From Sulfurovum sp. (lineage in GTDB: Bacteria > Campylobacterota > Campylobacteria > Campylobacterales > Sulfurovaceae), in contig JAMORY010000020.1 of the NCBI GenBank assembly GCA_027063305.1, positions 1 through 46,803 of the forward strand: 46,803 nucleotides of DNA, read 5' to 3'. The notes under the pieces were generated by a model, which was not told the DNA's origin, did no database searches, and saw only the letters and a program-made list of their open reading frames with translations. Of this stretch, positions 7,588-15,722 are shown piece after piece. How positions within the stretch are numbered: position 1 is the stretch's first letter; every line of letters starts with the position of its first letter. The position numbers were made by a program, and so were the translations under genes.

Positions 7588-9216
7588 TTGTATAAAGTAG
7601 CGGATTTTTTTTGTGGTGGAGGTGGGTTCTCTGAAGGATTTAAATTAGCAGGTTTTAAAATAGTTTTTGCAATAGATAAATGGCAACCTGCCGTAACAAC
7701 CCATGAAGCCAATCATCCAAAAGCCCATACATACCTTGGTGATGTCATTACAATATCAAACCTACCTGATGATGAGTTTCATAAACTTGTACCGGATACC
7801 GAAGTAATCATCGGATCACCTCCCTGCACTTCTTTTTCAAATTCTAATAGATCAGGGAAAGCAGATAAATCACTGGGTATCCAGCTAATTGAAGCATACT
7901 TGAAAATCGTTGCAAGAAAACTTCTTAAAGAAAACTCAATTTTAAAATATTGGGTATTAGAAAATGTCCCAAATGTAGTTTCTTATATTCAAGATTCCTA
8001 TAGCTATAGAGAGCTAGGTATAGAACATGATGGAACCCTACAAGTCAAATATCCATCCTCTAAGGTCTATAATGCAAAATACTTTGGTGTTGCTTCAAAT
8101 CGTAAAAGATATTTTTGTGGTAATTTTCCAGAACCAGAACCATTGATCACTGAAGATAAAGATACTATTTCAGTTAATGAAATATTGAGAAACCTCAAAG
8201 AACCTAATCATAATTTAAATACAAGGATCATAGATCCGAATTATACTGATTTCAGTATGCTATCCAAGGATATAACCGATCATCATTATATTGTAGAAGT
8301 GGCACAGTTTGAATGGGAAAAAGCAAAAAGACATAAACAAGATAAAGGTTACATGGGGAAAATGGCTTTTCCTGAAGATCTGAGTAAACCATCTAGAACC
8401 ATTATGGCAACCATGTCAGCATGTTCTCGTGAATCAATTATCTACCCATATATTCCGGAAGAAAAGAGATATCGATTGCCTACAGTTAGAGAAATAGCAT
8501 GTATCATGAGCTATCCTTTGGATTATAGATTTTATGGACAAAGCAAAGGCATTAAATATAAACTTGTAGGAAACTCTGTACCACCAAAAATGTCTTTTGC
8601 CATAGCAAGAGCAATAGCTATGAATGATGGCTTATCCACACCAAAGACATATACCCCTATAACATTTATTGACGATAAGCCAAACAAGTTCATAAATTTA
8701 AATTTCAGAGATTTTCCATTAAATAAAGAAAAACCAAAAAGAGAAAATGCTAAATTTAAATATCATATTCCGTATTTGAAAATTAATACATATAGGGTAG
8801 AACTAAGCAATAAATATTTAGACGATACAAATTTAAAAATTGAATGGGTAGTTGAGATACATAAGAGTCAAGGTCCAAAAGCAACAAAAACCATACCAGA
8901 TATAAATATGAAAGACATAGCAAAGGAAGATCAACTTAATATTGATAAATTTGTGAAAACAATGAAGTCTAAATTACCACATGCAAATAAATTTCAAAAA
9001 TATTATTGTATGACGGGTGAAGAACGAAAACAAAAAAATTTGATCGGTCCATATGAATTATTATCAGAGATACGAACCTTTATTGATGATAAGCTTGATT
9101 TAAATGATCAAAGAACTATTTTGTATAATACAGAGAGGTTCCCTTATCCAATCTATATTGGCTATATTATTTTGAAAAAGTTAACTATGCATATCAACAA
9201 AAAGGTCTTACCGTGA
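7588..9216 (+). CDS. DNA (cytosine-5) methyltransferase with C-terminal extension
   Basis: This 542-residue enzyme would transfer a methyl group from SAM to C5 of cytosine in a defined site. The canonical motifs appear in order: I (FFCGGGGFSEGF, residues 7-18), IV with nucleophile Cys80 (GSPPC), VI (ENV, 125-127), VIII (NRKRYF, 171-176) and X (GNSVPP, about 328-333). The target-recognition region lies about 180-290. Residues 345-542 are an extra C-terminal domain not found in Dcm-like enzymes and carry no motif I know. The start is TTG 7588, supported by GAGGGGA seven bases upstream. The stop overlaps the next gene by four bases. The sequence specificity cannot be read. Confidence 0.95.
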   Translation: MYKVADFFCGGGGFSEGFKLAGFKIVFAIDKWQPAVTTHEANHPKAHTYLGDVITISNLPDDEFHKLVPDTEVIIGSPPCTSFSNSNRSGKADKSLGIQLIEAYLKIVARKLLKENSILKYWVLENVPNVVSYIQDSYSYRELGIEHDGTLQVKYPSSKVYNAKYFGVASNRKRYFCGNFPEPEPLITEDKDTISVNEILRNLKEPNHNLNTRIIDPNYTDFSMLSKDITDHHYIVEVAQFEWEKAKRHKQDKGYMGKMAFPEDLSKPSRTIMATMSACSRESIIYPYIPEEKRYRLPTVREIACIMSYPLDYRFYGQSKGIKYKLVGNSVPPKMSFAIARAIAMNDGLSTPKTYTPITFIDDKPNKFINLNFRDFPLNKEKPKRENAKFKYHIPYLKINTYRVELSNKYLDDTNLKIEWVVEIHKSQGPKATKTIPDINMKDIAKEDQLNIDKFVKTMKSKLPHANKFQKYYCMTGEERKQKNLIGPYELLSEIRTFIDDKLDLNDQRTILYNTERFPYPIYIGYIILKKLTMHINKKVLP

Positions 9217-10565
9217 ACAAGGAAACAAGAATACAAAAAATATCTGAAATACTAAAGCAAGAACCATATGCTCAAAAAGAGATAATGTGGCAAGATAATT
9301 TAGAAGTAATGCCCGTATATAAAATTCCTTTAAAATATTTATTATACAACAAATACAATGGTCGTATTTTAAGCCGAACACAATCTCTTGAAGCCCAAGG
9401 TAAAGATCTTGACCCCGAAAATGAGAATGATAAAAAAATCATTGAAAAGCTTTTATGGGACTCGAAACCGGATAGAAATAAAAACACACTCTCAGATCTT
9501 GAAGCACATGGACAAAAAGAAATAGGAATAATTACAAGAGATGGAATTATCATTGATGGTAACCGTCGTGCAATGCTTCTTAATAAAATCGATAAGTATG
9601 ATTATTTTAAAGCAGTTATCTTACCAGTTACCTTAGAGCAAAATCCAATAGAAATAGAAAAACTTGAAACCTCATATCAAATGGGGGCAGACGAAAAGCT
9701 TGGATATAATCCAATAGAGAAATATATAAAGGCAAAAAATCTTGCAAAAAAAGGTATAACTACAAAAGAGATATCTGATTGGATGGGAGAGACTGAATCA
9801 ACTATTAAAGATTACCTTTCAGTAATGAAAACCATGGATGATTACTTAGATTATCTTCAATACAATGGAATATATACACAACTTGATGGAAGAGAAGATC
9901 AATTTATCAATCTTACAAAATGGTTAAATACATTCTATAATGGCAGTGCAAAAGGTTTTGATGGATATAAAGAAGATGATGTCGCTGATTTGCAAGCAAT
10001 AGGGTATGACTATATCCGTATCAAGTATGAAGGAAAAAAATTCCGACAACTTGCATACGGGCTAAAAGAGAGACATATTTTTGGGAATAAAGAAGTTTGG
10101 CAAAGTTTTAGCGATAAACACTTTGAATTCATCAGTCCAATAATTGATGAAGAGGGCAAGCCTAATCTTGATACCAATAATATTGAAGCAACACTTAATG
10201 CTCGAGATGAAGCCTTTAAAACAAAAACTGAAAAGTTTCTTGATGATAATTTAGATGAACACTATACTCAAATTAGATATAAACAATCTCAAAATGAACC
10301 CAAAAAATTAGTAAGAAATGCTACTCGTGCTATTCAATCAATCAATACAAAAAATCTTTCAAAACCAGAAGTTATAGAAGAACTATCCGAATTACGAGAT
10401 GAGATAAGCAGTATCATTCAAGACAGATCCCAAGAAAAAGCACTAGAACACGTTTTAGAGCAATTATCCAAGATTGAAATCACTGATATTAAAGACACTG
10501 ATTTTGCTGATGAGTATCTAAAACAAATCAATAAATTATCATTTGAACTCAGAAAAAGTTTGTAA
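9213..10565 (+). CDS. ParB-like nuclease/CTPase-fold protein of the defence operon
   Basis: This 450-residue protein carries a ParB/sulfiredoxin-fold signature: IPLKYLLYN, then a region leading to GIIIDGNRRAMLL (DGNRR at about 114-118), the nucleotide-binding box of the superfamily. A helix-turn-helix-like stretch follows (TTKEISDWMGETESTIKDYL, about 190-210), as in ParB. The C-terminal 150 residues are charged and helical (EVIEELSELRDEISSI). ParB proteins use CTP or act as nucleases; which applies here is unknown. It overlaps the methyltransferase gene by four bases and precedes the helicase gene by six bases, so it is a component of the same system. A chromosome-segregation role is unlikely given the context. 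Confidence 0.8.
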   Translation: MNKETRIQKISEILKQEPYAQKEIMWQDNLEVMPVYKIPLKYLLYNKYNGRILSRTQSLEAQGKDLDPENENDKKIIEKLLWDSKPDRNKNTLSDLEAHGQKEIGIITRDGIIIDGNRRAMLLNKIDKYDYFKAVILPVTLEQNPIEIEKLETSYQMGADEKLGYNPIEKYIKAKNLAKKGITTKEISDWMGETESTIKDYLSVMKTMDDYLDYLQYNGIYTQLDGREDQFINLTKWLNTFYNGSAKGFDGYKEDDVADLQAIGYDYIRIKYEGKKFRQLAYGLKERHIFGNKEVWQSFSDKHFEFISPIIDEEGKPNLDTNNIEATLNARDEAFKTKTEKFLDDNLDEHYTQIRYKQSQNEPKKLVRNATRAIQSINTKNLSKPEVIEELSELRDEISSIIQDRSQEKALEHVLEQLSKIEITDIKDTDFADEYLKQINKLSFELRKSL

Positions 10566-10571
10566 CTCAAG

Positions 10572-12548
10572 ATGAAGATAAATATTGATATTGTAGAAAA
10601 TACATTTGTCCTAACAGGGGATATTGATACTATTTTGAGTAAAAGGAGAGCCCTACTTTCTTTTAAAAGACTTTCGTATAAACATACAGATAGTAGATTA
10701 GTTATACCCTACAATGAAAATACAAAAATACATACTCTCCAAACCATAGAACGCATTTTAAATAAATTCCATATCGACATAAATTTAGGTGAAGCAACAA
10801 AGCAAGAGCTTATTTCATATGATAGAGAGCAAGTGAATTTTACTATTTTTTCAGAAAAAGCAAAAAAAATACGGAATAATGAATTCAGTAGCGAACTAGA
10901 TATTGTTGAAGATTTTAAAGACTTCAAAAAGACAATACATCAAAAGATATCAAGAACACTTTACCCTTTACAACTTTTGTCATCCTTCCATATGGCATTT
11001 GCACAAAATAGTTGCAATTTTGCAGTGCCAGGAGCAGGGAAAACAACAATAGTATATGGAGCATACACTTATCTCAAAAATCTTCCCAAAAATAATCCAA
11101 AACATGTAGACAAAATATTGGTTATTGGTCCCTTATCTTCATTTGCCCCCTGGGAAAATGAATACGAAGCATGTTTTGGTACAAAAGTCTCTTCTCAAAG
11201 AATGTCAGGAGATATTTCTATTACTAGAATTCAAAAAGAACAACATTTATATTCTGATAAACCCAAAGAGCTAACATTGATCTCTCATGCAGGAGTTCCA
11301 TTACTGGAAAAAGAGATTATCGATTTTTTAAAAAAGAATAAGGTCATGGTCGTTGTTGATGAGGCACATAGAATAAAAAATGCTGAAGGAATCTGGGGGC
11401 AAAGTGTAGTAGAGATAGCAAAAGAAGCTACTGCAAGAGTAATTCTAACAGGTACTCCTCTACCCAATGGCTATGAAGATATCTATAATCTATATAGATT
11501 CATCTATCCATTTAAATATCAGGATATCTTACAAATAAACTATGATCAATTAAAAGAAATGACCAAAAACATGGTGTCTCCAGATAGCGAAAGGATAAAA
11601 AGTTTCACTAAAAATATCAGTCCTTATTTCATTAGAATCAAAAAAAATGATCTTGGGCTTCCTAATCCCATCGAACACTTAATCAAAGTTGATATGGATG
11701 AACATCAACGATCAGTTTATGACTTTATTGAAGAAAAATATATAAATTCATTTAAACATAACTCAGGGGGCACCATAAAAGATGTTCTCAATAAAGCAAA
11801 ATTGATAAGACTTCGACAAGCTTCAACAAATCCCTCTTTGCTTCTAAAGCCCCTACAAGACTCTTTGGAGCACTCTAGTGAGATAGGAGACTATGATCCA
11901 AATTATAGATTTGCAGAAATTGACAATGAAAGTATTGATGATGTAGAAATTTTTCAAAAAATAATTAATTATGAAAAATTATATATTCCTCAAAAGTTCA
12001 TTAAAATAGAGGAATTATTATCAAATAAAATATTTTTAGAAGGTGGAAAAGCTATTATTTGGACGATCTTCATACAAAATGCTGAGCAATTACAAAATTA
12101 TTTAAAACAAAAAGATATTAATTCAAAATTATTGATAGGGCGTATTCCTCAAGATGAAAGGGAGGAGATAATTGAAAAATTTAATGACCCAAGCAATAAT
12201 GAATTTCAAGTAGTTATCGCAAATCCTTTTTCTGTTTCAGAGTCTATCTCTCTTCATAAAGGCTGCCACAATGCAATATATCTTGAAAGAGATTACAATG
12301 CCGCCAGTTTTATACAGTCGAGGGATCGGATACATCGTGTAGGTTTACCTGAACATACAGATACACACTACTATTATTTTGTTTCAACAAAAAGTATTGA
12401 TACGGTAATAGACCGAAAATTGAATGAAAAAGTTAAAAGAATGGAAAAGATTATAGATGAAGAAATTCCTCTCTTTAGACGAATCAATGATTCTGATGAA
12501 ACAGACATTATTAAAACACTGTTAGAAGATTATGCTCAAAGAACTTAA
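10572..12548 (+). CDS. SNF2-type superfamily 2 helicase/translocase
   Basis: This 658-residue ATPase has both RecA-like lobes. Lobe 1 shows a Walker A box PGAGKTT (residues 153-159), DEAH at about 264 (VVVDEAHRIKN) and LTGTPLPN. Lobe 2 shows KAIIWTIF, the NPFSVSESISLHKG region and the motif VI QSRDRIHRVG (about 580-590), characteristic of the SNF2/Rad54 group. The Walker A reads VPGAGKTT instead of the usual GLGKT of classic SNF2 proteins. The N-terminal 120 residues are a separate domain that may recognise DNA. It probably translocates on DNA to drive cleavage by the nuclease next to it. It follows the ParB-like gene by six bases and overlaps the nuclease gene by 17. Confidence 0.9.
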   Translation: MKINIDIVENTFVLTGDIDTILSKRRALLSFKRLSYKHTDSRLVIPYNENTKIHTLQTIERILNKFHIDINLGEATKQELISYDREQVNFTIFSEKAKKIRNNEFSSELDIVEDFKDFKKTIHQKISRTLYPLQLLSSFHMAFAQNSCNFAVPGAGKTTIVYGAYTYLKNLPKNNPKHVDKILVIGPLSSFAPWENEYEACFGTKVSSQRMSGDISITRIQKEQHLYSDKPKELTLISHAGVPLLEKEIIDFLKKNKVMVVVDEAHRIKNAEGIWGQSVVEIAKEATARVILTGTPLPNGYEDIYNLYRFIYPFKYQDILQINYDQLKEMTKNMVSPDSERIKSFTKNISPYFIRIKKNDLGLPNPIEHLIKVDMDEHQRSVYDFIEEKYINSFKHNSGGTIKDVLNKAKLIRLRQASTNPSLLLKPLQDSLEHSSEIGDYDPNYRFAEIDNESIDDVEIFQKIINYEKLYIPQKFIKIEELLSNKIFLEGGKAIIWTIFIQNAEQLQNYLKQKDINSKLLIGRIPQDEREEIIEKFNDPSNNEFQVVIANPFSVSESISLHKGCHNAIYLERDYNAASFIQSRDRIHRVGLPEHTDTHYYYFVSTKSIDTVIDRKLNEKVKRMEKIIDEEIPLFRRINDSDETDIIKTLLEDYAQRT

Positions 12549-13488
12549 ACAATATGAGAATCTAGGTACACCAAAATATTTTTGGGAGTTCTTTCGACTT
12601 TTTAAAGATGGTAGTTCATGGACAGGGGAAACTGTAAGTGAACACTTTTTTAATAAGATTATTGATGATAAAATGATATTTGATGGATGTATCCCATTAT
12701 TGCTGCATACTGGTATTATTTCATTTGATACAGATCAACAAATACTTATTAGTACGGAATACCGTAATATCACTCGTTCAGAAGGATTTTGTCAACAAAA
12801 ACTTTTAGAAGGATTTTTAAATGCATTTCAAAAAGATGAAGAATTCATAACAATTTTTAAAGATACCCACTATGACTACTTATCATCTAAATCAATAGTC
12901 ATAAATAGATCTGCTTTTGGACTGCCATATTCAAATTTACGTAAACTTTTACAAGCATTTGATTTTTTACGCCCTCACCCTACCATCAATAATACTTATA
13001 TTATAAATCCTAGAAAGAAAAAATATTTTGAAGAAAAAATAGTTCCAAAAATAAGAAAAATAATGGGGATCGAAGAACTAAAAAAACAATTAAAACAACA
13101 AGAACTCAATGGAGAAGAAGCAGAAAAATATGTATTATCCTATGAGAAGTCTCGCTTAAATGGGAAAGACGGGATAGAGTGGATAGCTCCCTATGATTCA
13201 GCTGCAGGATTTGATATCCTATCATATCATGATCAGGATGACGATGAAAATAATCGTTTTATCGAAGTTAAGTCATATACAGGAATCAAACCATATTTTT
13301 ATTGGACAAAAAATGAAATGAAAAAAGCAAAAGATAGAGGGTATGATTATGCTATATATCTTGTATGCAGAGAAAGAATGAATGATGATACATATCATCC
13401 AATTATCATTCATGATCCATTTTCAAATATTTTAGAAAGTGAAGAATGGGCTAAAGAAATTGATAAATATTATATTACGTCCCTTTAA
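12532..13488 (+). CDS. DUF3883 (PD-(D/E)XK-like) restriction nuclease candidate
   Basis: This 318-residue protein ends in a DUF3883-type nuclease-like domain (about residues 195-318): LNGEEAEKYVLSYEKSRL, then GFDILSYH and RFIEVKSYTG. The Asp of FDILS and the Glu-x-Lys of EVKS (about 244-246) match the PD-(D/E)XK active site, as does the upstream Glu. The first 190 residues form a winged-helix-rich region of unknown role (SNLRKLLQAFDFLR). It is the last gene of the operon and its start overlaps the helicase gene by 17 bases. It is the best candidate for the cutting subunit. Its TAA and the TAA of the convergent amidoligase gene overlap at TTAA 13485-13488. Confidence 0.8.
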   Translation: MLKELKQYENLGTPKYFWEFFRLFKDGSSWTGETVSEHFFNKIIDDKMIFDGCIPLLLHTGIISFDTDQQILISTEYRNITRSEGFCQQKLLEGFLNAFQKDEEFITIFKDTHYDYLSSKSIVINRSAFGLPYSNLRKLLQAFDFLRPHPTINNTYIINPRKKKYFEEKIVPKIRKIMGIEELKKQLKQQELNGEEAEKYVLSYEKSRLNGKDGIEWIAPYDSAAGFDILSYHDQDDDENNRFIEVKSYTGIKPYFYWTKNEMKKAKDRGYDYAIYLVCRERMNDDTYHPIIIHDPFSNILESEEWAKEIDKYYITSL

Positions 13489-14321
13489 CTATCTAATATA
13501 CCAGCTTCAATAAGAGCCGAAGCAAATCTGCCTTTGGCTTCTTTATCCATGCTATCTAGCATCTGCTTATGATTCTCCAGTAATCTTTTATGCTCTGGAG
13601 TCACCACTCCTAAAACCTGAATAAAATAATCAGCATATATTTCAAACTCTCTCTTAAGTCGTTCTGTTTCTTTGTGGTAATCAGCTCCACCGATAGATTT
13701 GATCTCAATATGATGAGGATCAATTCTCTCCAGGTTCCAGATGGTACCTTTTTTGGTTTTAATGATCCTTGCTTCCTGTTTTGTATGAGAAGATAGGATA
13801 TCCATTACATTTTGAGAATATCCAATCCTTGGCTTCCATGCAGAGAGCAAACCTGCATCATCACACAGGAGCATAAAACGGTAAAAATCTATATGACTGC
13901 TGCCAAGAGTACTTATATGGATATGGAAACCTGTCTCTTCATTGGTATAGCCATATTGTTCTATTAGAGGCAGGATCATTTGAATATAATGCAAGATCCC
14001 TTCTTTGGTAGAGATAGGGACAGATATCTCCACTCCGTGATCTTCCAGTGAGATGTCTGGCTTGATCTGCATGCAGTGGTTTTTATCTGCTGCATGAGGG
14101 ATGGATATCTCATCTACCAGGATATCTGCCGAAGTAAGTTCATAAAGAGCTTTTGTCAGAGTACCAATCACATCTGCGTAGAGGTACTGTTCTGTGTCTA
14201 TATAAAACTCAAATTCACATCCATAACGACAAAGATCATTCTCTTTGGGCTTAAAACTTGGATATTTGCAACTACTATTCCCTTGGTAGCGTTTTGTTGT
14301 TCCCTCTAAAATGTACTGCAT
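13485..14321 (-). CDS. Amidoligase (glutamine-synthetase-like fold)
   Basis: This 278-residue protein matches the amidoligase (COOH-NH2 ligase) family, which joins a carboxylate to an amine with ATP, often tagging proteins or making peptides. The key residues are seen: E36 and E38 in GCEFEFYID, VEIS (97-100), the HIH pair in GFHIHIS (132-137), and IEIKSIGG (205-212) for the Glu-Lys-Ser metal/ATP site. The product and substrate are unknown. It is the downstream gene of a two-gene unit, its start sharing one base with the stop of the cyclotransferase gene (TAATG). This pairing of amidoligase and cyclotransferase was described as a recurrent neighbourhood by Iyer, Aravind and colleagues. Confidence 0.85.
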   Translation of the reverse strand: MQYILEGTTKRYQGNSSCKYPSFKPKENDLCRYGCEFEFYIDTEQYLYADVIGTLTKALYELTSADILVDEISIPHAADKNHCMQIKPDISLEDHGVEISVPISTKEGILHYIQMILPLIEQYGYTNEETGFHIHISTLGSSHIDFYRFMLLCDDAGLLSAWKPRIGYSQNVMDILSSHTKQEARIIKTKKGTIWNLERIDPHHIEIKSIGGADYHKETERLKREFEIYADYFIQVLGVVTPEHKRLLENHKQMLDSMDKEAKGRFASALIEAGILDS

Positions 14322-14932
14322 TATGCCCCTATTGCAGTCTCAAGATAATCCTCAAGCTGCTTCACCTTATGATTGGTATCTGATTTCCACTCTCTAAGAG
14401 GTTTTTGCCCTTTGGGTATAGCAGTATGAGGCTGAATATATACAAATGCTCTTACTGTGCCTCTATGCGTCTTTACAAGGATCTTTTTTCTCTCGTAGTA
14501 ATCTGGATACCCCTCAAACCTGTCAAGCTTCTCTAAAAGCTCTTTTCGGTGTATTTCATAGAGTTCTCCATGTATCCTCATCTGTGGTACAGGGATCAAA
14601 TAAGGATAGTTCCCAAAGCTATCTTCAAACATCCCAAATTTACTTAGAGTAATAGCCTTACCAACCCTTTTGGCATGTTTACCTAACAGGTGATGGTTGT
14701 CAAATCCTTTTTTGAGGGATCCGTAAACAAAAAGCATCTCTCTAAAAGGCTCAATCCGTTTGAACTCTCCTCTTCCGGTAATCGTAATGATTCCTTTGTC
14801 ATGGAGACGATGCAGTATCTTTCTAAGCGTATCCGTTGAAATATCTTTTGTCTTTACCCTGGAAAAAGGCACTATAGTATTTATAGAAAGTCTGTTTATT
14901 TTTCGTTCGATCTTCTCTATGTACTTATTCAT
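14321..14932 (-). CDS. Winged-helix/gamma-glutamylcyclotransferase (AIG2-like) fusion
   Basis: This 203-residue protein joins an N-terminal winged helix (about residues 1-62, TDTLRKILHRLHDKGIIT, then the GRGEFKRI wing) to a gamma-glutamylcyclotransferase domain: FVYGSLKKGF (68-77), then GELYEI and LDRFEGYP (136-143), with the catalytic Glu probably in that region. Such enzymes remove gamma-glutamyl groups as 5-oxoproline, so it may reverse or trim the amidoligase product, while the winged helix suggests DNA-binding self-regulation. The winged-helix module resembles antitoxin domains of the AbiEi/DUF6088 type. ATG 14932 is chosen because AAAGGAG lies eight bases upstream; a longer frame would extend into the promoter. 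Confidence 0.8.
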   Translation of the reverse strand: MNKYIEKIERKINRLSINTIVPFSRVKTKDISTDTLRKILHRLHDKGIITITGRGEFKRIEPFREMLFVYGSLKKGFDNHHLLGKHAKRVGKAITLSKFGMFEDSFGNYPYLIPVPQMRIHGELYEIHRKELLEKLDRFEGYPDYYERKKILVKTHRGTVRAFVYIQPHTAIPKGQKPLREWKSDTNHKVKQLEDYLETAIGA

Positions 14933-14950
14933 AGTGCTTTCTCCTTTATA

Positions 14951-14997
14951 ATATCGTGACAATATTATAGCATTTTTTTATATTTTTGTCACGATAT
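14951..14997 (-). promoter_or_regulatory. Promoter and palindromic operator of the amidoligase module
   Basis: On the minus strand GTGACA (complement of 14987-14992) and TATAAT (complement of 14964-14969) are 17 bp apart, a near-consensus sigma-70 promoter. ATATCGTGAC (14951-14960) and GTCACGATAT (14988-14997) are perfect inverted repeats: one overlaps the -35, the other lies just after the -10. A repressor bridging them would block the promoter. The winged helix of the first gene product is the natural candidate; binding is not shown. Confidence 0.75.
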
Positions 14998-15124
14998 ATT
15001 TTAGAATGGAATTGTAAAGCTGCAAAAGCCTGTTTTTTTCATGATACATCAAAGAAGTGTTACTTTTCGTAAAAAAGCTAAAAAAGAGCCTCTTCTTTTT
15101 TTCATAGCAGTGCATATTTTTCTC

Positions 15125-15172
15125 TGTCAACTGTTGTCAAACTATGTCAATTCATACTTTTTGACTTTTGAC
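15125..15172. repeat. TGTCAA repeat cluster
   Basis: TGTCAA occurs at 15125, 15135 and 15145 with an exact 10-bp period, followed by inverted TTGAC at 15161 and 15168. The third unit is part of the 13-bp motif also found at 377-389. Helical phasing suggests protein binding, for example an integrase or excisionase arm array, or iterons of a replication or partition protein. Confidence 0.45.
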
Positions 15173-15295
15173 AAATAACGATCTTTGGAGAATAATCTTA
15201 GTAATGATTTTTCGTGTGATTTTCAATAATACGGAAGAAGTAGCAAGCCAAAGATGCCCTGAATTGATACCTCAATCATCTTTGACTTACGTTGA

Positions 15296-15322
15296 AAGAA
15301 GTATAGCAAAAAAATACTTCTT
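15296..15322. repeat. Nine-pair hairpin in the right-end non-coding stretch
   Basis: AAGAAGTAT (15296-15304) and ATACTTCTT (15314-15322) can form a perfect hairpin. It lies about 60 bp before the structured stretch and may end or begin transcription; no T-tract follows. Nothing else is recognisable in 15000-15124 or 15173-15378. Confidence 0.3.
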
Positions 15323-15384
15323 AATCAACACCTTGTCACTGTTAAGCTCTACTTCATCAAATTCCAAAAAAATTACATAACACC

Positions 15385-15720
15385 CTCCGGGGGTTCAGCC
15401 TTATCCGGATCTAAGTCAAAGATATGATCCGGGCTGGCATTGTGAGCGTGAAAGCGTTCTAGAGTTGATAGCACATATGCCGTGTTTTCAGCCGAGTCTA
15501 TCAGGGGACTCTTTTGGGTTACCAGAATGTAATAGCTTAACACAGATTGAAATGCATCCCATCAAAAAGCCGACTCAAGACCTCTCAAGAGGCGAAAGCC
15601 CTCTCTAATCAATCCGGAACACCTGAACTAAGAGACCTGCAAAGGATAAGGAGTTGTATATCAGCTATCAATCGATATGCATCTGATGATAACCGACATG
15701 TGACGGATCGTTAATCAGTG
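15385..15720 (+). ncRNA. Candidate structured RNA, unknown class
   Basis: This 336-bp stretch has no credible reading frame and is visibly richer in G and C than the surrounding AT-rich element. It folds readily on paper. GGCTG (15432) pairs with CAGCC (15489), enclosing GGCAT/ATGCC, TGTG/CACA and a GAGCG/CGTTC hairpin. GAGTC/GACTC (near 15494 and 15506) follows, then a GGCGAAAGCC tetraloop hairpin near 15591. TCCGGAT (15404) can pair with ATCCGGA (15612) across the domain. A strong 12-bp hairpin at 15723 would end it. It resembles neither tmRNA, RNase P, SRP RNA nor a group II intron. Orientation and ends are guesses. Confidence 0.45.
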
Positions 15721-15722
15721 TT

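Noticed and set aside
7066-13488. A known DISARM, BREX or Dpd defence system
   Set aside because: DrmB (DUF1998) and DrmC are absent; there is no PglZ, BrxC or 7-deazaguanine enzyme. A standard type II restriction-modification pair would not need ParB-like and SNF2 genes.
14106-14124. CAGGATA, the complement of an RP4-type nick motif TATCCTG
   Set aside because: It lies inside the amidoligase gene with no accompanying inverted repeat, so it is probably not oriT.
15168-15380. A 70-residue frame in the right-end non-coding stretch
   Set aside because: It starts at a TTG inside the TGTCAA/TTGAC repeats, has no ribosome site and no pattern of a folded protein.
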